Assembly (NCBI GenBank): GCA_938015445.1
Contig: CALLPE010000008.1
Coordinates: 1 to 64,000, forward strand
Source: an uncultured Pirellulales bacterium
Lineage (GTDB): Bacteria > Planctomycetota > Planctomycetia > Pirellulales > Thermoguttaceae
Reading direction: 5' to 3'
DNA length: 64,000 nucleotides
The notes under the pieces were generated by a model that ran no database searches, had not been told where the DNA came from, and worked only from the letters and a program-made list of their open reading frames with translations. Below are positions 17,294-26,354 of the stretch, piece by piece. A program made the translations under genes and the position numbers. Positions within the stretch are counted from its first letter, which is position 1, and the number at the start of each line of letters is the position of its first letter.

Positions 17294-18064
17294 TTAGTCG
17301 TCGTGGCGAGTCTTTGACCCGAACAGTTCCGCCAACAGGTCGTCCTTCGGATAGGCGTGTCCGCGGTGCTGGACGAAGGCTTCGGCGGCGGCAAGCTTCA
17401 CTTGCGCCCCGCGCATGGCCGCCAGCCGCCGCATAGCGTCGATGTACTCATCGGTGCCGTGATGCGCCCGCAGCCACTCGCGCTGGCTGGCGTGGCACGC
17501 CAGCATGGCCGCCTTTTTTTCTAACTGCGCTGCGATATCGACGTAAGTGGTAGGCGTTACCGGCTGGCCCAGTGGGTCGATCCCATCCACCGGATCGCAA
17601 TAGTACAGATAAGGCACACGCGCCTGCGGATGCAGCGGAAAGGCCGAAGCGTTCGGCGCGGCGTACAAGAAACTGGCTGCCCGTGCCAATAGCGAAGCCA
17701 TCTCGTGGTCAACCATGTAGTCTTTCGGCGCGTGGGTAATCACCAGCGAAGGCGTCACACGACGCATCAAATCGGTGGCTTTGCGGATGGCGGCCTTGTC
17801 GTACACCACCAGACCGTCGCGTTGGTCCAGGCAGTGGTAGGTGGCTGCTATCATCGCCGCCGCCTGACGCGCTTCGGCAGTGCGTCGGGCGGAAATCGCC
17901 CAAGTGTCTTCGCTGGTCGTGCCACAATCGCCCGGCGTGCAAGTGGCGATGTGAACTTCCCAGCCGCTGTCGGCCAGTCGGATCAATGCGCCTCCGCAGA
18001 GGAACTCGGCGTCGTCGGGATGAGCCATAAAAGCCAGCACAGTTCGACGTTCAGGTACAGGCAT
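17294..18064 (-). CDS. LmbE/PIG-L family N-deacetylase
   Basis: A 256-aa Zn-dependent deacetylase of the family that includes BshB, MshB and PIG-L. It starts with the zinc motif AHPDDAEFLCGG (His-Pro-Asp-Asp), followed by THAPKDYMVDHEMAS, which supplies the distal His. These enzymes remove an acetyl group from GlcNAc-type sugars or thiol precursors; the exact substrate cannot be read from sequence. The ATG at 18064 is preferred over an upstream frame because the conserved core begins a few residues later. pgi lies 70 bp upstream in the same orientation, so the two are probably co-transcribed, but no pathway link is evident. Confidence 0.85.
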   Translation of the reverse strand: MPVPERRTVLAFMAHPDDAEFLCGGALIRLADSGWEVHIATCTPGDCGTTSEDTWAISARRTAEARQAAAMIAATYHCLDQRDGLVVYDKAAIRKATDLMRRVTPSLVITHAPKDYMVDHEMASLLARAASFLYAAPNASAFPLHPQARVPYLYYCDPVDGIDPLGQPVTPTTYVDIAAQLEKKAAMLACHASQREWLRAHHGTDEYIDAMRRLAAMRGAQVKLAAAEAFVQHRGHAYPKDDLLAELFGSKTRHDD

Positions 18065-18134
18065 TGCTTGTAATTTCCCTGTTGCTCGATAAGGCGAGAT
18101 TAACGATCGGTACCGTCGGTCGGAGTCGGCGTGG

Positions 18135-19553
18135 CTAACGCTGCAAGATGGCCACCATCCGCTGCTTGTAAGCCTCGACGCCCGGTTGCCCGTAAGGGTT
18201 GATACCAATGAGCTTCCCCTCGATGACCGTGGCGATCATCAACATCTGAAGCAACTGGCCCAGAGCGAACTCGTCCAATCGTGGCAGGCGGATGGTGGCC
18301 GTGCGGCGGCCGTCGGCGGCGTAGGCTTGGTTGGTGCCGGTGAAGGCGGCGGCCAGCACATCGGCCACCGTTTTGCCAGCGTACTTGTTCAACCCGTCTT
18401 CGTCGGTCTGCCATTGTTCGATGCGCAATGGCTCGCGCTGACACTGCTCGACGTACAAGTTGGTGATCAACTTGTCGCGGCGGCCTTCCTGGTGCTGCTG
18501 ACCGCGGGAGTGCAAATCGCGCGTGTTGACGACCGTCAGCGGAGTGGCTCCCACGCCCTGCTTTCCCAGGCTTTCGGCCAGCAGTTGATCGTACCATAGT
18601 CCGACCGCCTCCAGGCGTTTTCCCCACGTGGCCAGCACGCGAATGGTCGCACCGCGGCGCAGTTCCATCAGATGCGACATGCCGGCGTAGGCCAGCGGCG
18701 GGCACTCCATGGCCTGTGCCGAGCGGAACCGTTGGTTCATAGCCGCGGCCCCTTCCAACAGAGCGGCGATGTCCAGCCCTACGATGGCCGCCGGCAACAA
18801 CCCTACCGGCGTGAAGACCGAAAACCGCCCGCCGACGCCGTCGGGGATGTCGAACACCTGGTTGCCGGCCAACCCCAGCCGGTCGACCAGAGAGCGTAGC
18901 TTCCCCGTCTGCCCGGTAATGGCTACGATTCGCTGCCGCAACTTCTCTTGGTCGTTGCCGCAGGCGTGTCGCAGCGCTTGCAGAAAAACGCGGAAGGCCA
19001 CAGCCGTTTCTAGCGTGCCACCGCTTTTGCTGATGACCACCAGTCCCCAGTCGTCGGCCGCTTCCAGTAGGTCCAGCAGTCCGCGCATGGCGTCGCTATC
19101 GACGTTGTTGCCCTCGAAGTACATTCGAGGGCGCTGGCCGCGGCGCTGGCGCGGCAAATCGTTGTGAAATGGATGACAACAGGCTTCCATCAGCGCTCGG
19201 GCGCCCATGTAAGACCCGCCGATGCCCAAAACTACCACCCGATCGACCGCGTTGGCCAGCCGCTGGGCCGCCTGGGCGACCTGCGCGACCACCGGCCGAT
19301 CCTGACTGAGCAATCGTTCGGGCAATTCGAAAAAGCCGGCATCGAACGGCTGTTTTTCTGGTGGGACGGGCGCTCCGGCCTTCCACGCATTGGCGTCGGC
19401 CAGTAGCTGTTCTCTTGCGGCCTCCAAGCGCGGAACAAGCCAATGAAGGTCGCTAGGAAGCAGCGCGGTGTCGCGTTCTAGCGCCGGAGCGTCTTCGGCG
19501 ACCAACAAGCCCGAATAGTCGTAAATTATCTCAGCTTTTTTGTTGTCTGGCAT
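18135..19553 (-). CDS. pgi: Glucose-6-phosphate isomerase
   Basis: Interconverts glucose 6-phosphate and fructose 6-phosphate in glycolysis and gluconeogenesis. The 472-aa protein has the phosphate-binding motifs VLGIGGSYMGARAL and VISKSGGTLET, FSVFTPVGLLPA, and late residues ALGQLLQMLMIATVIEGKLIGINPYGQPGVEAYK, matching the Bacillus-type (about 450 aa) form, not the long E. coli type. The start at 19553 (MPDNKKAE) gives a normal N-terminus; 24 upstream codons are unsupported. It faces a divergent promoter region shared with the DUF6807 gene. Confidence 0.93.
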   Translation of the reverse strand: MPDNKKAEIIYDYSGLLVAEDAPALERDTALLPSDLHWLVPRLEAAREQLLADANAWKAGAPVPPEKQPFDAGFFELPERLLSQDRPVVAQVAQAAQRLANAVDRVVVLGIGGSYMGARALMEACCHPFHNDLPRQRRGQRPRMYFEGNNVDSDAMRGLLDLLEAADDWGLVVISKSGGTLETAVAFRVFLQALRHACGNDQEKLRQRIVAITGQTGKLRSLVDRLGLAGNQVFDIPDGVGGRFSVFTPVGLLPAAIVGLDIAALLEGAAAMNQRFRSAQAMECPPLAYAGMSHLMELRRGATIRVLATWGKRLEAVGLWYDQLLAESLGKQGVGATPLTVVNTRDLHSRGQQHQEGRRDKLITNLYVEQCQREPLRIEQWQTDEDGLNKYAGKTVADVLAAAFTGTNQAYAADGRRTATIRLPRLDEFALGQLLQMLMIATVIEGKLIGINPYGQPGVEAYKQRMVAILQR

Positions 19554-19934
19554 AACAATATTGCTCAAACTGCTCCAGAAACTGTGGAAAGTTGTGGTGT
19601 TAACAAGCCGACAGGACCAACGCAAACGACCAAATTATAATCGGACACGCAACTTGGAAAACCCGGCACATTACCGAACCGAGTGCGGCAACGTTGTGCC
19701 AACCGCTTCGGCCGCGCTGCGATGCCAAAAGCGATTGGCGCGGCTCAGCCCTTAGCTTGTTGTGTTGACCCGGGCTGCTCTATGCGTTGGCACAATTCTA
19801 TGCGTTGGCACAATGCGCAGCAGCGGTTCGCTGGCAAATAGCTCCGGCGGAAGATAAAATCATAACTGTTCCAGATGTGCCAACCCAACCGCCGCCAGTT
19901 TTCCCGCCCTTTGTCCTTTCACAGGTGTTTAGCC
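19554..19934. other. Divergent region pgi/DUF6807 with an 18-bp tandem duplication
   Basis: About 380 bp, no gene seen. The 18-bp unit CTATGCGTTGGCACAAT[T/G] is tandemly duplicated at 19780-19797 and 19798-19815. Confidence 0.6.
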
Positions 19935-21200
19935 ATGCGAACAACCAGAATTGTGTTTGTCGCGCAATATGCACTGATGAGCTTGGCGCCGCTGGCAGCT
20001 TCGTACGGCGCCGCGGAGATTACGCTGACGGTCAAAGCGGGGGCTTACGACCGAAGCAACACGCCGGTATCGGCGCTGCTGGAGTTGCCCAAAGAACTTG
20101 CCGATGCCGCCACCGCGGAGCTGATCGCCCCGAACGGCCAGAAACTGATCGGTCAGTTGACTGCACCTGGTCTTTCCGCCCGGTACAGCGCTAGCCAGCA
20201 TAACGCCGACCAAAAGCCCGGCGAAAAGCCGACCATCGTGACACGCCAGTTATGGTTCATTGTGCCGCAGTTGGGTAGGGGGCAAGAGCTTCGACTGTCG
20301 GTCCGCGTTCCGGGGCCAAAACCCGAAAATTGCTACGCCTGGAAGGACACGCCCGGCCAACACGCCGAACTGAGCTTCGCCGGCCGGCCCGTCCTCCGCT
20401 ACATGTACAAGCCTTACGATCCTGCCAACCGCGAGGAAACGTACAAGGTATATCACCACGTGTTCGAGCCCGATGGAAAGGTGCTATTGACCAAGGGGCC
20501 CGGTGGTCTGTTCACGCACCATCGGGGGTTGTTTTTCGGCTATTGCGCGATCAGCTTCCCAGGCGGAAAAGCCGACACCTGGGGCTGCGGCGGAAACGCC
20601 AACCAGTTACACGAGCGCTTTTTGGCTGAAGAAGCCGGCCCAGTGCTAGGACGCCATCTGGTGGAAATCGCCTGGCGCAGCGGCGCGAAAACATTTTTGC
20701 ACGAGCAGCGCGAGCTGACGGCTTACAACACCTCTGGCGGTACGCTGCTAGAGTTCGCTTCGCTACTGACCAGCGCTGGTGGCAAGGTGGTCTTGGACGG
20801 CAACGCGCCACACGCCGGGTTTCAGTTCCGCGCGGCCAGAGAGGTCTCCGAGGGCACGCAGTCGCAAACTTACTTTCTCCGTCCCGATGGCAAGGGGCAG
20901 CTCAATCAGGCCCGGGCCTCGGCCATGAACCTGCCCTGGGACGCGATGAGCTTCGTGGTTGAAGGCAAACGGTACACAGTGCTATACATCGACTCTCCGC
21001 GCAATCCGAAACCGGCCGAATACAACGAGCGGACATACGGCCGCTTCGGTTCGTTCTTCAAGTACGAGCTGGACGACGGTAAAGACTTGCTGGCCAACTA
21101 TCGGCTTTGGGTGCAGCAGGGCGAGATGACCGTCGAGCAGGCCGCCGCTATCGCCAACCAATTCGCCGAGCCGGCCGAGGTGGTTGTGGCGGTGAAATGA
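19935..21200 (+). CDS. Exported DUF6807 ('PmoA-like') protein
   Basis: A 421-aa exported protein. The signal peptide covers about residues 1-26. The rest matches the family annotated as DUF6807 or 'methane oxygenase PmoA', common in planctomycetes and unrelated in fold to particulate methane monooxygenase. Characteristic parts are KPYDPANREETYKVYHHVF, GPGGLFTHHRGLFFGY and NANQLHERF. A frequent role for such proteins is sugar or polysaccharide handling at the cell surface; that is inference. The next gene encodes a large secreted glycoside hydrolase in the same orientation, which fits. The start at 19935 is chosen for the signal peptide over an earlier in-frame start. Confidence 0.85.
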   Translation: MRTTRIVFVAQYALMSLAPLAASYGAAEITLTVKAGAYDRSNTPVSALLELPKELADAATAELIAPNGQKLIGQLTAPGLSARYSASQHNADQKPGEKPTIVTRQLWFIVPQLGRGQELRLSVRVPGPKPENCYAWKDTPGQHAELSFAGRPVLRYMYKPYDPANREETYKVYHHVFEPDGKVLLTKGPGGLFTHHRGLFFGYCAISFPGGKADTWGCGGNANQLHERFLAEEAGPVLGRHLVEIAWRSGAKTFLHEQRELTAYNTSGGTLLEFASLLTSAGGKVVLDGNAPHAGFQFRAAREVSEGTQSQTYFLRPDGKGQLNQARASAMNLPWDAMSFVVEGKRYTVLYIDSPRNPKPAEYNERTYGRFGSFFKYELDDGKDLLANYRLWVQQGEMTVEQAAAIANQFAEPAEVVVAVK

Positions 21201-21273
21201 TTGCAGTGCCGGTCCGGGCTTGGTCGCCCGCCGTTACGCGGAACAAACCATTGCGGCCGGCCGCCTTTAAGTC

Positions 21274-21313
21274 TGCGTTTGAAGCTTTTCAACTGCGTGT
21301 GAAGCTTTTCAAC
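21274..21313 (+). repeat. 20-bp tandem duplication containing TTGAA-N4-TTCAA
   Basis: TGCGT[T/G]TGAAGCTTTTCAAC is duplicated head to tail (21274-21293 and 21294-21313, 19 of 20 matching). Each copy carries an inverted repeat TTGAA/TTCAA (perfect in the first, one mismatch in the second), about 60-100 bp before the glycoside hydrolase ATG. The spacing and symmetry suggest a double operator. That role is inference. Confidence 0.65.
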
Positions 21314-21374
21314 CGCAGCCTCAAGCAGCAATTTCGTACCGGTGCGGGTTATTTCCACGTCGAGGAACTTTTAG

Positions 21375-24215
21375 ATGAGAAGCAGGTTTTTGGTGCTGGT
21401 TTTGGCAATCGTGGCCGCTTCGCTTTCGACATTGTGTGCGGCCTGTTCGGCTGCGGCCGACTCCCAAGGTGAATTCGTCGCCTTCTCCGCCGGCAAGGCC
21501 GATGTGGTCGTCAGCCGTCAGGGCACAGAATATTTGCGGTTCGGATTGGCGGCTTGGGGGCCGGAGTGGGCCTGGACAGGCTGGAAAGGCGTTAGCCGCA
21601 GCGAGCAAGGGGCCACGGTGGGACAGTTGTCGGCAACGCTGGGCGGCACTGGCGTCGAAGTGCAACTAAAGTTCCGCGCCGCCATGCAATCGCCCAAGCA
21701 AATGGTCTTCAGCTACGAACTGACGGCCCAGCGCGACACTCCTCTGACGCTCATCGCCGTGGAAATCTTGCCTGGCAAGACATTCGAGGGACGCACGTTT
21801 ACAGTCCACGCCGGCGGAAAGCAGACCGCGGTGACATGTCCGCTGGAACGTCGCGGGTTGGGTAGCGCGGTAGAGCGGGTGGAAATGAGCGACGCCGCCG
21901 GTGGCCGCAGCGTACTGCGCTTCCAGCCGCCCGCCAATATATCTTCCGACGGTGCAGCCCGCGTCGCCTTAGCTCAAGGCAATCTGCCAGGCAACCAACC
22001 CCAGCGACTGACCATCAGCCTCGAGCTGCCCGAGCCGGTGCTGTGGTATCCCAGCACAGCCGAAATCCCCGACCCGCCCGGCTATGACCAGTGGTACCAG
22101 TGGCGCGGCACCGGACATGGCGAAGGCAGCCTGATCGGTATGGAGGAGTGGATCGAGCGTCCAGCGGGAAAGCACGGGCGGATCGTCCGCCGCGGCGACG
22201 CTTTGTTTTGCGGCCAGCAGCCGATCAAGCTTTGGGGGCTGAACCTATGCTACAGCGCTTGCGCCCCGGAAAAAGAGCTGGCCCAGCGCCGTGCAGCTCT
22301 GTACCGGCGCTACGGGATCAATGCCGTAAGATTGCACAAGTTCGCCGACGGTCCGGGTTGGGCTGGCATCCAATCGCGCGATAGCGCCGTCGAGTTCGAC
22401 CCCCAGGCGCTCGATCGCATGGACTACCAAGTCGCCCAGTTCAAGCAGGCTGGCATCTATGTGAAACTTTCGGCCCACTTCGGAGCACCAAAACTCGGCC
22501 CGGCCGATAAGCAGTACGTGCCCTATCTGGAAGAGTTCGGAGCGCCGAAAGGGCCCGGGGGGCGGGTGACCGTCCCGCACAGCGCAGTGCATTACTCGCC
22601 GGAACTCCAGCAGGTGCATATCCAACAGATTGTCAACCTGCTGAAGCACCGCAACCCGTACACCGGAATGACGTACGCCGAAGACCCCGCCATCGCCTTT
22701 GTGGAAATCATCAACGAGCAGAGCATCCTGTTCTACACTTCGATGGCCCCGCTGAAGGCCAGCGCCACGCTGCGTCGGGACGTCGGGCGGCGCTTCTGCC
22801 AGTGGCTGAAGCAGAAGTACGGCAGCCACCAGAAGCTGGTCGAAGCCTGGGGACAGCAGGCCCTGGACAGCTTCGCCAACGAAGCCGTCATCGACGGCCC
22901 CGAACACCTCGACAAAGGCAACATCCTACCGCTGGGCAACCCGTGGTACTGGGATCCGCAACAGCTTGCCGGCTCGCAAGCATTCCGCAAGCGCCGTTTG
23001 CTCGATACGCTGGAGTTCCTCTATCAACTGCAATGCGAATTCTACGACCGATATGTTCAGGCAGTACGCAAGGCGGGTTACCAGGGCGAAATCGTGGCCT
23101 CGAACTGGCAGGCCGGCCGGGCCTACAGCCATTTTGCCAACCTACACTCCGACGCCCTAGTGGGCACCATCGACCGCCATAACTATTTCGGCGGCCGGCG
23201 TGCCAATGCCTCGATGCTCCACCACCCCGGTTCAGGCATGCTGAGCACCGGCATGCAACAGGTGGCCGACCGGCCGTTCATGCTCTCGGAGTGGATTCAC
23301 GTATTCCCCAACCAGATGGGCGTCGAAGGCCCAGCCATCATCGGCGCGTACGGCCTGGGCCTGCAAGGCTGGGACGTGTCGTTCATGTTCCAAAACGGCG
23401 ACGAGGGCACCTTCAGCGCACGCCTAGGACGCCAACAGTGGGATGTTATGGCCCCGCAAATCCTGGGCATTTTCCCCGCCGTGGCAAGGCAAGTGCTGCG
23501 CGGCGATGTGCGCCAGGCGGAGCAAGTGGTAGCGCGCAACGTCCACGTCCCTTCCTTGTTCGAAGGCAAGATCGGATTCGACGACCAAGTGGCTCAAGGC
23601 TACGACGATAAGGAATTCGACGGCGGTACCGTACCGGCCGCTTCGCTGGCGGCGGTAAGATCAGTGGTCGCCTTCACCGATCAATTCGCCCCCACGCCCG
23701 CTATGGATCTCAAGCCCTTCGTAAAAGAAGGATGGCTCGTGGCCTCGACCGGCCAGCTCCGATGGCGGCCAGCAGCCGACAGCCACGGCGGCGTGTTCAC
23801 CATCGATACGCCGGCGACCAAAGCAGTGGTAGGGTTCGCCCAGGGCGGACGGTTCGAGCTGGGCGAAGTTACCATCGAGCCGCATTGCCCCTTCGGCGCG
23901 ATATACTTGACCGTCCGACAACCTACAGGCACCGTCGCCCAATCGTCCGAATTGCTGTTGGTAGCTCTCGGCCGGGCTCACAACACCGGCATGAAGTACT
24001 CGCCCGACGGTTCGATGATGCTCTCAGCCGGGCAAGAGCCGATTCGCATGGAGCCGATCAGAGCCAGAATCACCATCCGCCGTGCCGGGTTGCCGAAAGT
24101 GATAGTCCTCGACCACGACGGGCGAGCGACCGACAAGAGCATTCCGGCCAGCGATGGCAGCTTCGCCATCGACGGCGCACGCGACCAGACGCCGTATTAC
24201 CTGATTCGCTACTGA
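21375..24215 (+). CDS. Secreted glycoside hydrolase with GH5-like TIM barrel
   Basis: A 946-aa exported enzyme. Signal peptide about 1-28. Residues about 30-235 form a beta-rich N-terminal region. The barrel follows, opening at GDALFCGQQPIKLWGLNL and YGINAVRLHKFADG. The acid/base is probably the Glu in AFVEIINEQS and the nucleophile the Glu in FMLSEWIHVFPNQ, the N-E and S-E-W patterns of clan GH-A. HNYFGG carries a conserved His/Tyr. A C-terminal beta region (about 780-946) follows. The substrate is unknown; a plant- or algal-type beta-glycan is possible. GAGGAACT precedes the ATG by about 9 nt. It lies downstream of the DUF6807 gene and a duplicated operator-like repeat. Confidence 0.8.
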   Translation: MRSRFLVLVLAIVAASLSTLCAACSAAADSQGEFVAFSAGKADVVVSRQGTEYLRFGLAAWGPEWAWTGWKGVSRSEQGATVGQLSATLGGTGVEVQLKFRAAMQSPKQMVFSYELTAQRDTPLTLIAVEILPGKTFEGRTFTVHAGGKQTAVTCPLERRGLGSAVERVEMSDAAGGRSVLRFQPPANISSDGAARVALAQGNLPGNQPQRLTISLELPEPVLWYPSTAEIPDPPGYDQWYQWRGTGHGEGSLIGMEEWIERPAGKHGRIVRRGDALFCGQQPIKLWGLNLCYSACAPEKELAQRRAALYRRYGINAVRLHKFADGPGWAGIQSRDSAVEFDPQALDRMDYQVAQFKQAGIYVKLSAHFGAPKLGPADKQYVPYLEEFGAPKGPGGRVTVPHSAVHYSPELQQVHIQQIVNLLKHRNPYTGMTYAEDPAIAFVEIINEQSILFYTSMAPLKASATLRRDVGRRFCQWLKQKYGSHQKLVEAWGQQALDSFANEAVIDGPEHLDKGNILPLGNPWYWDPQQLAGSQAFRKRRLLDTLEFLYQLQCEFYDRYVQAVRKAGYQGEIVASNWQAGRAYSHFANLHSDALVGTIDRHNYFGGRRANASMLHHPGSGMLSTGMQQVADRPFMLSEWIHVFPNQMGVEGPAIIGAYGLGLQGWDVSFMFQNGDEGTFSARLGRQQWDVMAPQILGIFPAVARQVLRGDVRQAEQVVARNVHVPSLFEGKIGFDDQVAQGYDDKEFDGGTVPAASLAAVRSVVAFTDQFAPTPAMDLKPFVKEGWLVASTGQLRWRPAADSHGGVFTIDTPATKAVVGFAQGGRFELGEVTIEPHCPFGAIYLTVRQPTGTVAQSSELLLVALGRAHNTGMKYSPDGSMMLSAGQEPIRMEPIRARITIRRAGLPKVIVLDHDGRATDKSIPASDGSFAIDGARDQTPYYLIRY

Positions 24216-24483
24216 ATCATGCGCCGCTGAAATACTTGTAACACTTGCAGAGGGTGGCTTCGCTGGGAAGCAGCACCGTCCACACCAGCCGGCCTCACCA
24301 GTCCGACGTAACCCTGTTGTGCCGTTTACGCCTGCCCTCGGCTCTCTCCGAGTGGCGCAATGCGCTGGCGTTGTGTTCTTCAGTCTGGCTATAAGCTTGC
24401 GGCGCAAGAACCTGATGGGCGGTTGGCGCTCAGTCAGTTGTTATCATATCCGCACTTATCATGCCATCGTTACGTCTGTCTTT

Positions 24484-24560
24484 CGACGCCTTTGTGGCTT
24501 TGTGCCTTGGTGGTGCATATCGGCCTTTTGTCCCTCTTCGCGTCTTTGTGCCTCGGTGGT
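24484..24560. repeat. Two copies of an 'ACCACCAAGGCACAAAG' type repeat
   Basis: On the minus strand, ACCACCAAGGCACAAAGCC (from 24515 back to 24484) and ACCACCGAGGCACAAAGACG (24560 back to 24536) are variants of one short CACAAAG/CACCAAG motif string. Strings of this type recur in the intergenic DNA of many environmental bacteria. I infer kinship by pattern memory only. Confidence 0.5.
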
Positions 24561-24715
24561 ACGCGTCCGCTCTTTCTATTTCTTGGCGTTATGGTGTGTG
24601 GGTAGTGAGTTTTCCCTCGTTCTACGTCTAAAGTTTCTGGGTGTGGTGATGGTGCATGTCTTGTTGGTGCATGTTCCCACAATCGGCGTCCGCTGGCTGT
24701 TCAATTGAGCCGCTC

Positions 24716-24743
24716 TTGACATCGCCCGACCGTGTGCGACAAT
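24716..24743 (+). promoter_or_regulatory. Candidate sigma-70 type promoter upstream of tRNA-Val
   Basis: TTGACA at 24716-24721 matches the -35 consensus fully, and GACAAT at 24738-24743 is a 4-of-6 -10 match with 16-bp spacing. It is about 220 bp before the tRNA gene, longer than usual. A nearby TATAAT (24751) is too far from the -35 box. It may serve the tRNA or an unrecognised short transcript. Confidence 0.35.
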
Positions 24744-24969
24744 CTGGAGGTATAATAATCCTTGGTGGGATGCAGCACGAAAAGGGGCAAGCCTTCGCTA
24801 GACCCCTTGTGAGCTGCTGTGTGGCCGGGCGCGAGGGGCAATGCTAACCCTGGTCACACACTGGCAAGCCGAGCAGATGTTTCCTTAGTTTCATCACTGG
24901 GTTTATTACTTCGCGGTTTTCATAATTTTCAACACAACCAGAAACGAGCAGTACGAACAGTAACAAATA

Positions 24970-25043
24970 GGGCGGCTAGCTCAGTTGGTTAGAGCGCCAT
25001 CCTCACACGGTGGAGGTCGCGCGTTCGAATCGCGCGCCGCCCA
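24970..25043 (+). tRNA. tRNA-Val (anticodon CAC)
   Basis: Full cloverleaf by eye: acceptor GGGCGGC (24970-24976) pairs with GCCGCCC (25036-25042) with discriminator A25043. The D stem is GCTC/GAGC. The anticodon stem is CCATC/GGTGG around the loop CTCACAC, so the anticodon is CAC at 25004-25006 and reads GUG (Val). The T arm is GCGCG-TTCGAAT-CGCGC. No encoded CCA. 74 nt. Confidence 0.96.
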
Positions 25044-25194
25044 TTGATTCGTAACAAGCAAGGCCGTGGGAAAGGCAAAGCCTGCGCAAATTGCTAATCT
25101 TCAATCGCCTCGGGGATGGGGTTTCTCGCTCAACCGACTAGCTGTCCCAGCATAAGCCGTCGTGGCTGCCGCCGGGCATTCTGCAACTGGTTGC

Positions 25195-25231
25195 TTTACG
25201 CGCTTACAACGTTAATTTACGCGCTTACAAC
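25195..25231. repeat. 16-bp repeat duplicating the 3' end of the dehydrogenase gene
   Basis: TTTACGCGCTTACAAC occurs at 25195-25210 and 25216-25231 (period 21). The second copy covers the last codons and stop of the minus-strand dehydrogenase gene. The first copy is just beyond it. Confidence 0.7.
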
Positions 25232-26173
25232 ATTCTGCGGTTGGCCCGCCAAGTACGCTTCCAAATTGGCGATCACAGCCGCCAGCAGGCGTTGGCGGGC
25301 CTGTTTGGTTGCCCAGGCGATGTGCGGTGTGATATAGCAGTTAGGGGCGTTCAGTAGAGGGTTATCCGGCGGGGGCGGCTCAACGCTGAGCACATCCAGC
25401 CCGGCGCCGGCGATCTTGCCCGCCCGAAGCGCCGCGGCCAGTGCCTGCTCGTCGATAAGTCCTCCCCGACTGGTGTTGATCAGTAGCGCTGTGGGCTTCA
25501 TCAGCGCCAAACGGGCGGCGTTAATCAAGCGTTGGTTTTGAGGGGTTAGCGGGCAGTGCAGGCTTACCACGTCGCTGCGGCGCAACAGTTCCTCCAGCCC
25601 GACCAGCTCGATGCCCGCTGGCAGCGGCTGCGGCGGCACCGGGTCGGTGGCCAGAACTTTCATGCCGAAGGCCATGGCTGCCGCGGCGGTGGCTTGTCCG
25701 ATCCGTCCCAAGCCCACTATGCCCATCACCAATTCGCTGACGTCGCAGATGGGAAAGTCCCAGTAGCAGAAGTCCGGGCTGCGGCACCAGCGGCCGTCGC
25801 GCACACCCAACGCATGTTCCCCCACGTGCAGCGTAAGATTGAACAGGTGGGCGAAGACCATTTGGGCCACCGAACTGGTGGCGTAGGTGGGTACGTTTGT
25901 CACCACGATGCCCCGCCGCCGGGCCGCCTCGACATCGACGATGTTGTACCCGGTGGCCGTCACGCCAATGTACTTCAGCCGGGGTAGCGCGGCGATGATC
26001 TCTTCGGAAAACACCACCTTGTTGGTAAGTACGACGTCGGCCTGCGCGCAGCGGGGGATAACCAAGTCGGCCGGAGTGCGCGGATAGAAGGTGCAATCGC
26101 CCAAGGCTTGCAAGGGCTCCCAGCTCAGATCGCCGGGATTGAGCGTGTGTCCGTCGATGACCACGATGTTCAT
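25217..26173 (-). CDS. D-2-hydroxyacid dehydrogenase (glycerate dehydrogenase-like)
   Basis: An NAD(P)-dependent enzyme of 318 aa that reduces a 2-keto acid such as hydroxypyruvate or glyoxylate. The nucleotide site is IVGLGRIGQATAAAA (G-x-G-x-x-G). The catalytic set is Arg in NTSRGGLIDE, Glu in LDVLSVEPP and His in TPHIAWAT. The N-terminal substrate domain has IGVTATGYNIVDVEAARRRGI. The form resembles HprA-type glycerate dehydrogenases (SS-A-Q spacing in ATSSVAQMVFAH). The start at 26173 follows a GGGGAA ribosome site. No partner genes of serine or photorespiratory-type pathways are adjacent. Confidence 0.88.
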   Translation of the reverse strand: MNIVVIDGHTLNPGDLSWEPLQALGDCTFYPRTPADLVIPRCAQADVVLTNKVVFSEEIIAALPRLKYIGVTATGYNIVDVEAARRRGIVVTNVPTYATSSVAQMVFAHLFNLTLHVGEHALGVRDGRWCRSPDFCYWDFPICDVSELVMGIVGLGRIGQATAAAAMAFGMKVLATDPVPPQPLPAGIELVGLEELLRRSDVVSLHCPLTPQNQRLINAARLALMKPTALLINTSRGGLIDEQALAAALRAGKIAGAGLDVLSVEPPPPDNPLLNAPNCYITPHIAWATKQARQRLLAAVIANLEAYLAGQPQNVVSA

Positions 26174-26354
26174 TGAACGTTCCCCGAAATGTGCCTTGCC
26201 CTGCCCGAAAAACCTCCAGAAAACCTCTTCGATATCGAAACTCGGCTGAAATGGCCGCTCGGCTTAGAAGCGTTGGGGCCTGGCTCCCGCCGCTCCAATC
26301 GGCTTTGTATACTGTAAGTTTCGGCTTATCGCAATCTACTCGGCTGGGAGCGAC

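Larger units (their letters stand above)
24216..24969. other. Intergenic region upstream of tRNA-Val
   Basis: About 750 bp without a supported protein gene. It contains the GTG/CTTTG-rich repeats and the promoter-like element listed separately. A 25-codon frame at 24770-24847 exists but is unsupported. Confidence 0.55.

Noticed and set aside
19935-21200. True particulate methane monooxygenase subunit A
   Set aside because: The name 'PmoA' is a legacy label of the DUF6807 family; there are no membrane helices of methane monooxygenase and no pmoB/pmoC neighbours.
24770-24847. 25-aa Cys-containing ORF downstream of a TTGACA box
   Set aside because: The GGTGGG stretch directly touches the ATG, so no ribosome site is well spaced, and there is no other support.
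26228-26239. Palindrome TTCGATATCGAA upstream of uvrA as an SOS box
   Set aside because: It does not match a LexA box I know, and a single 12-bp palindrome is not compelling.
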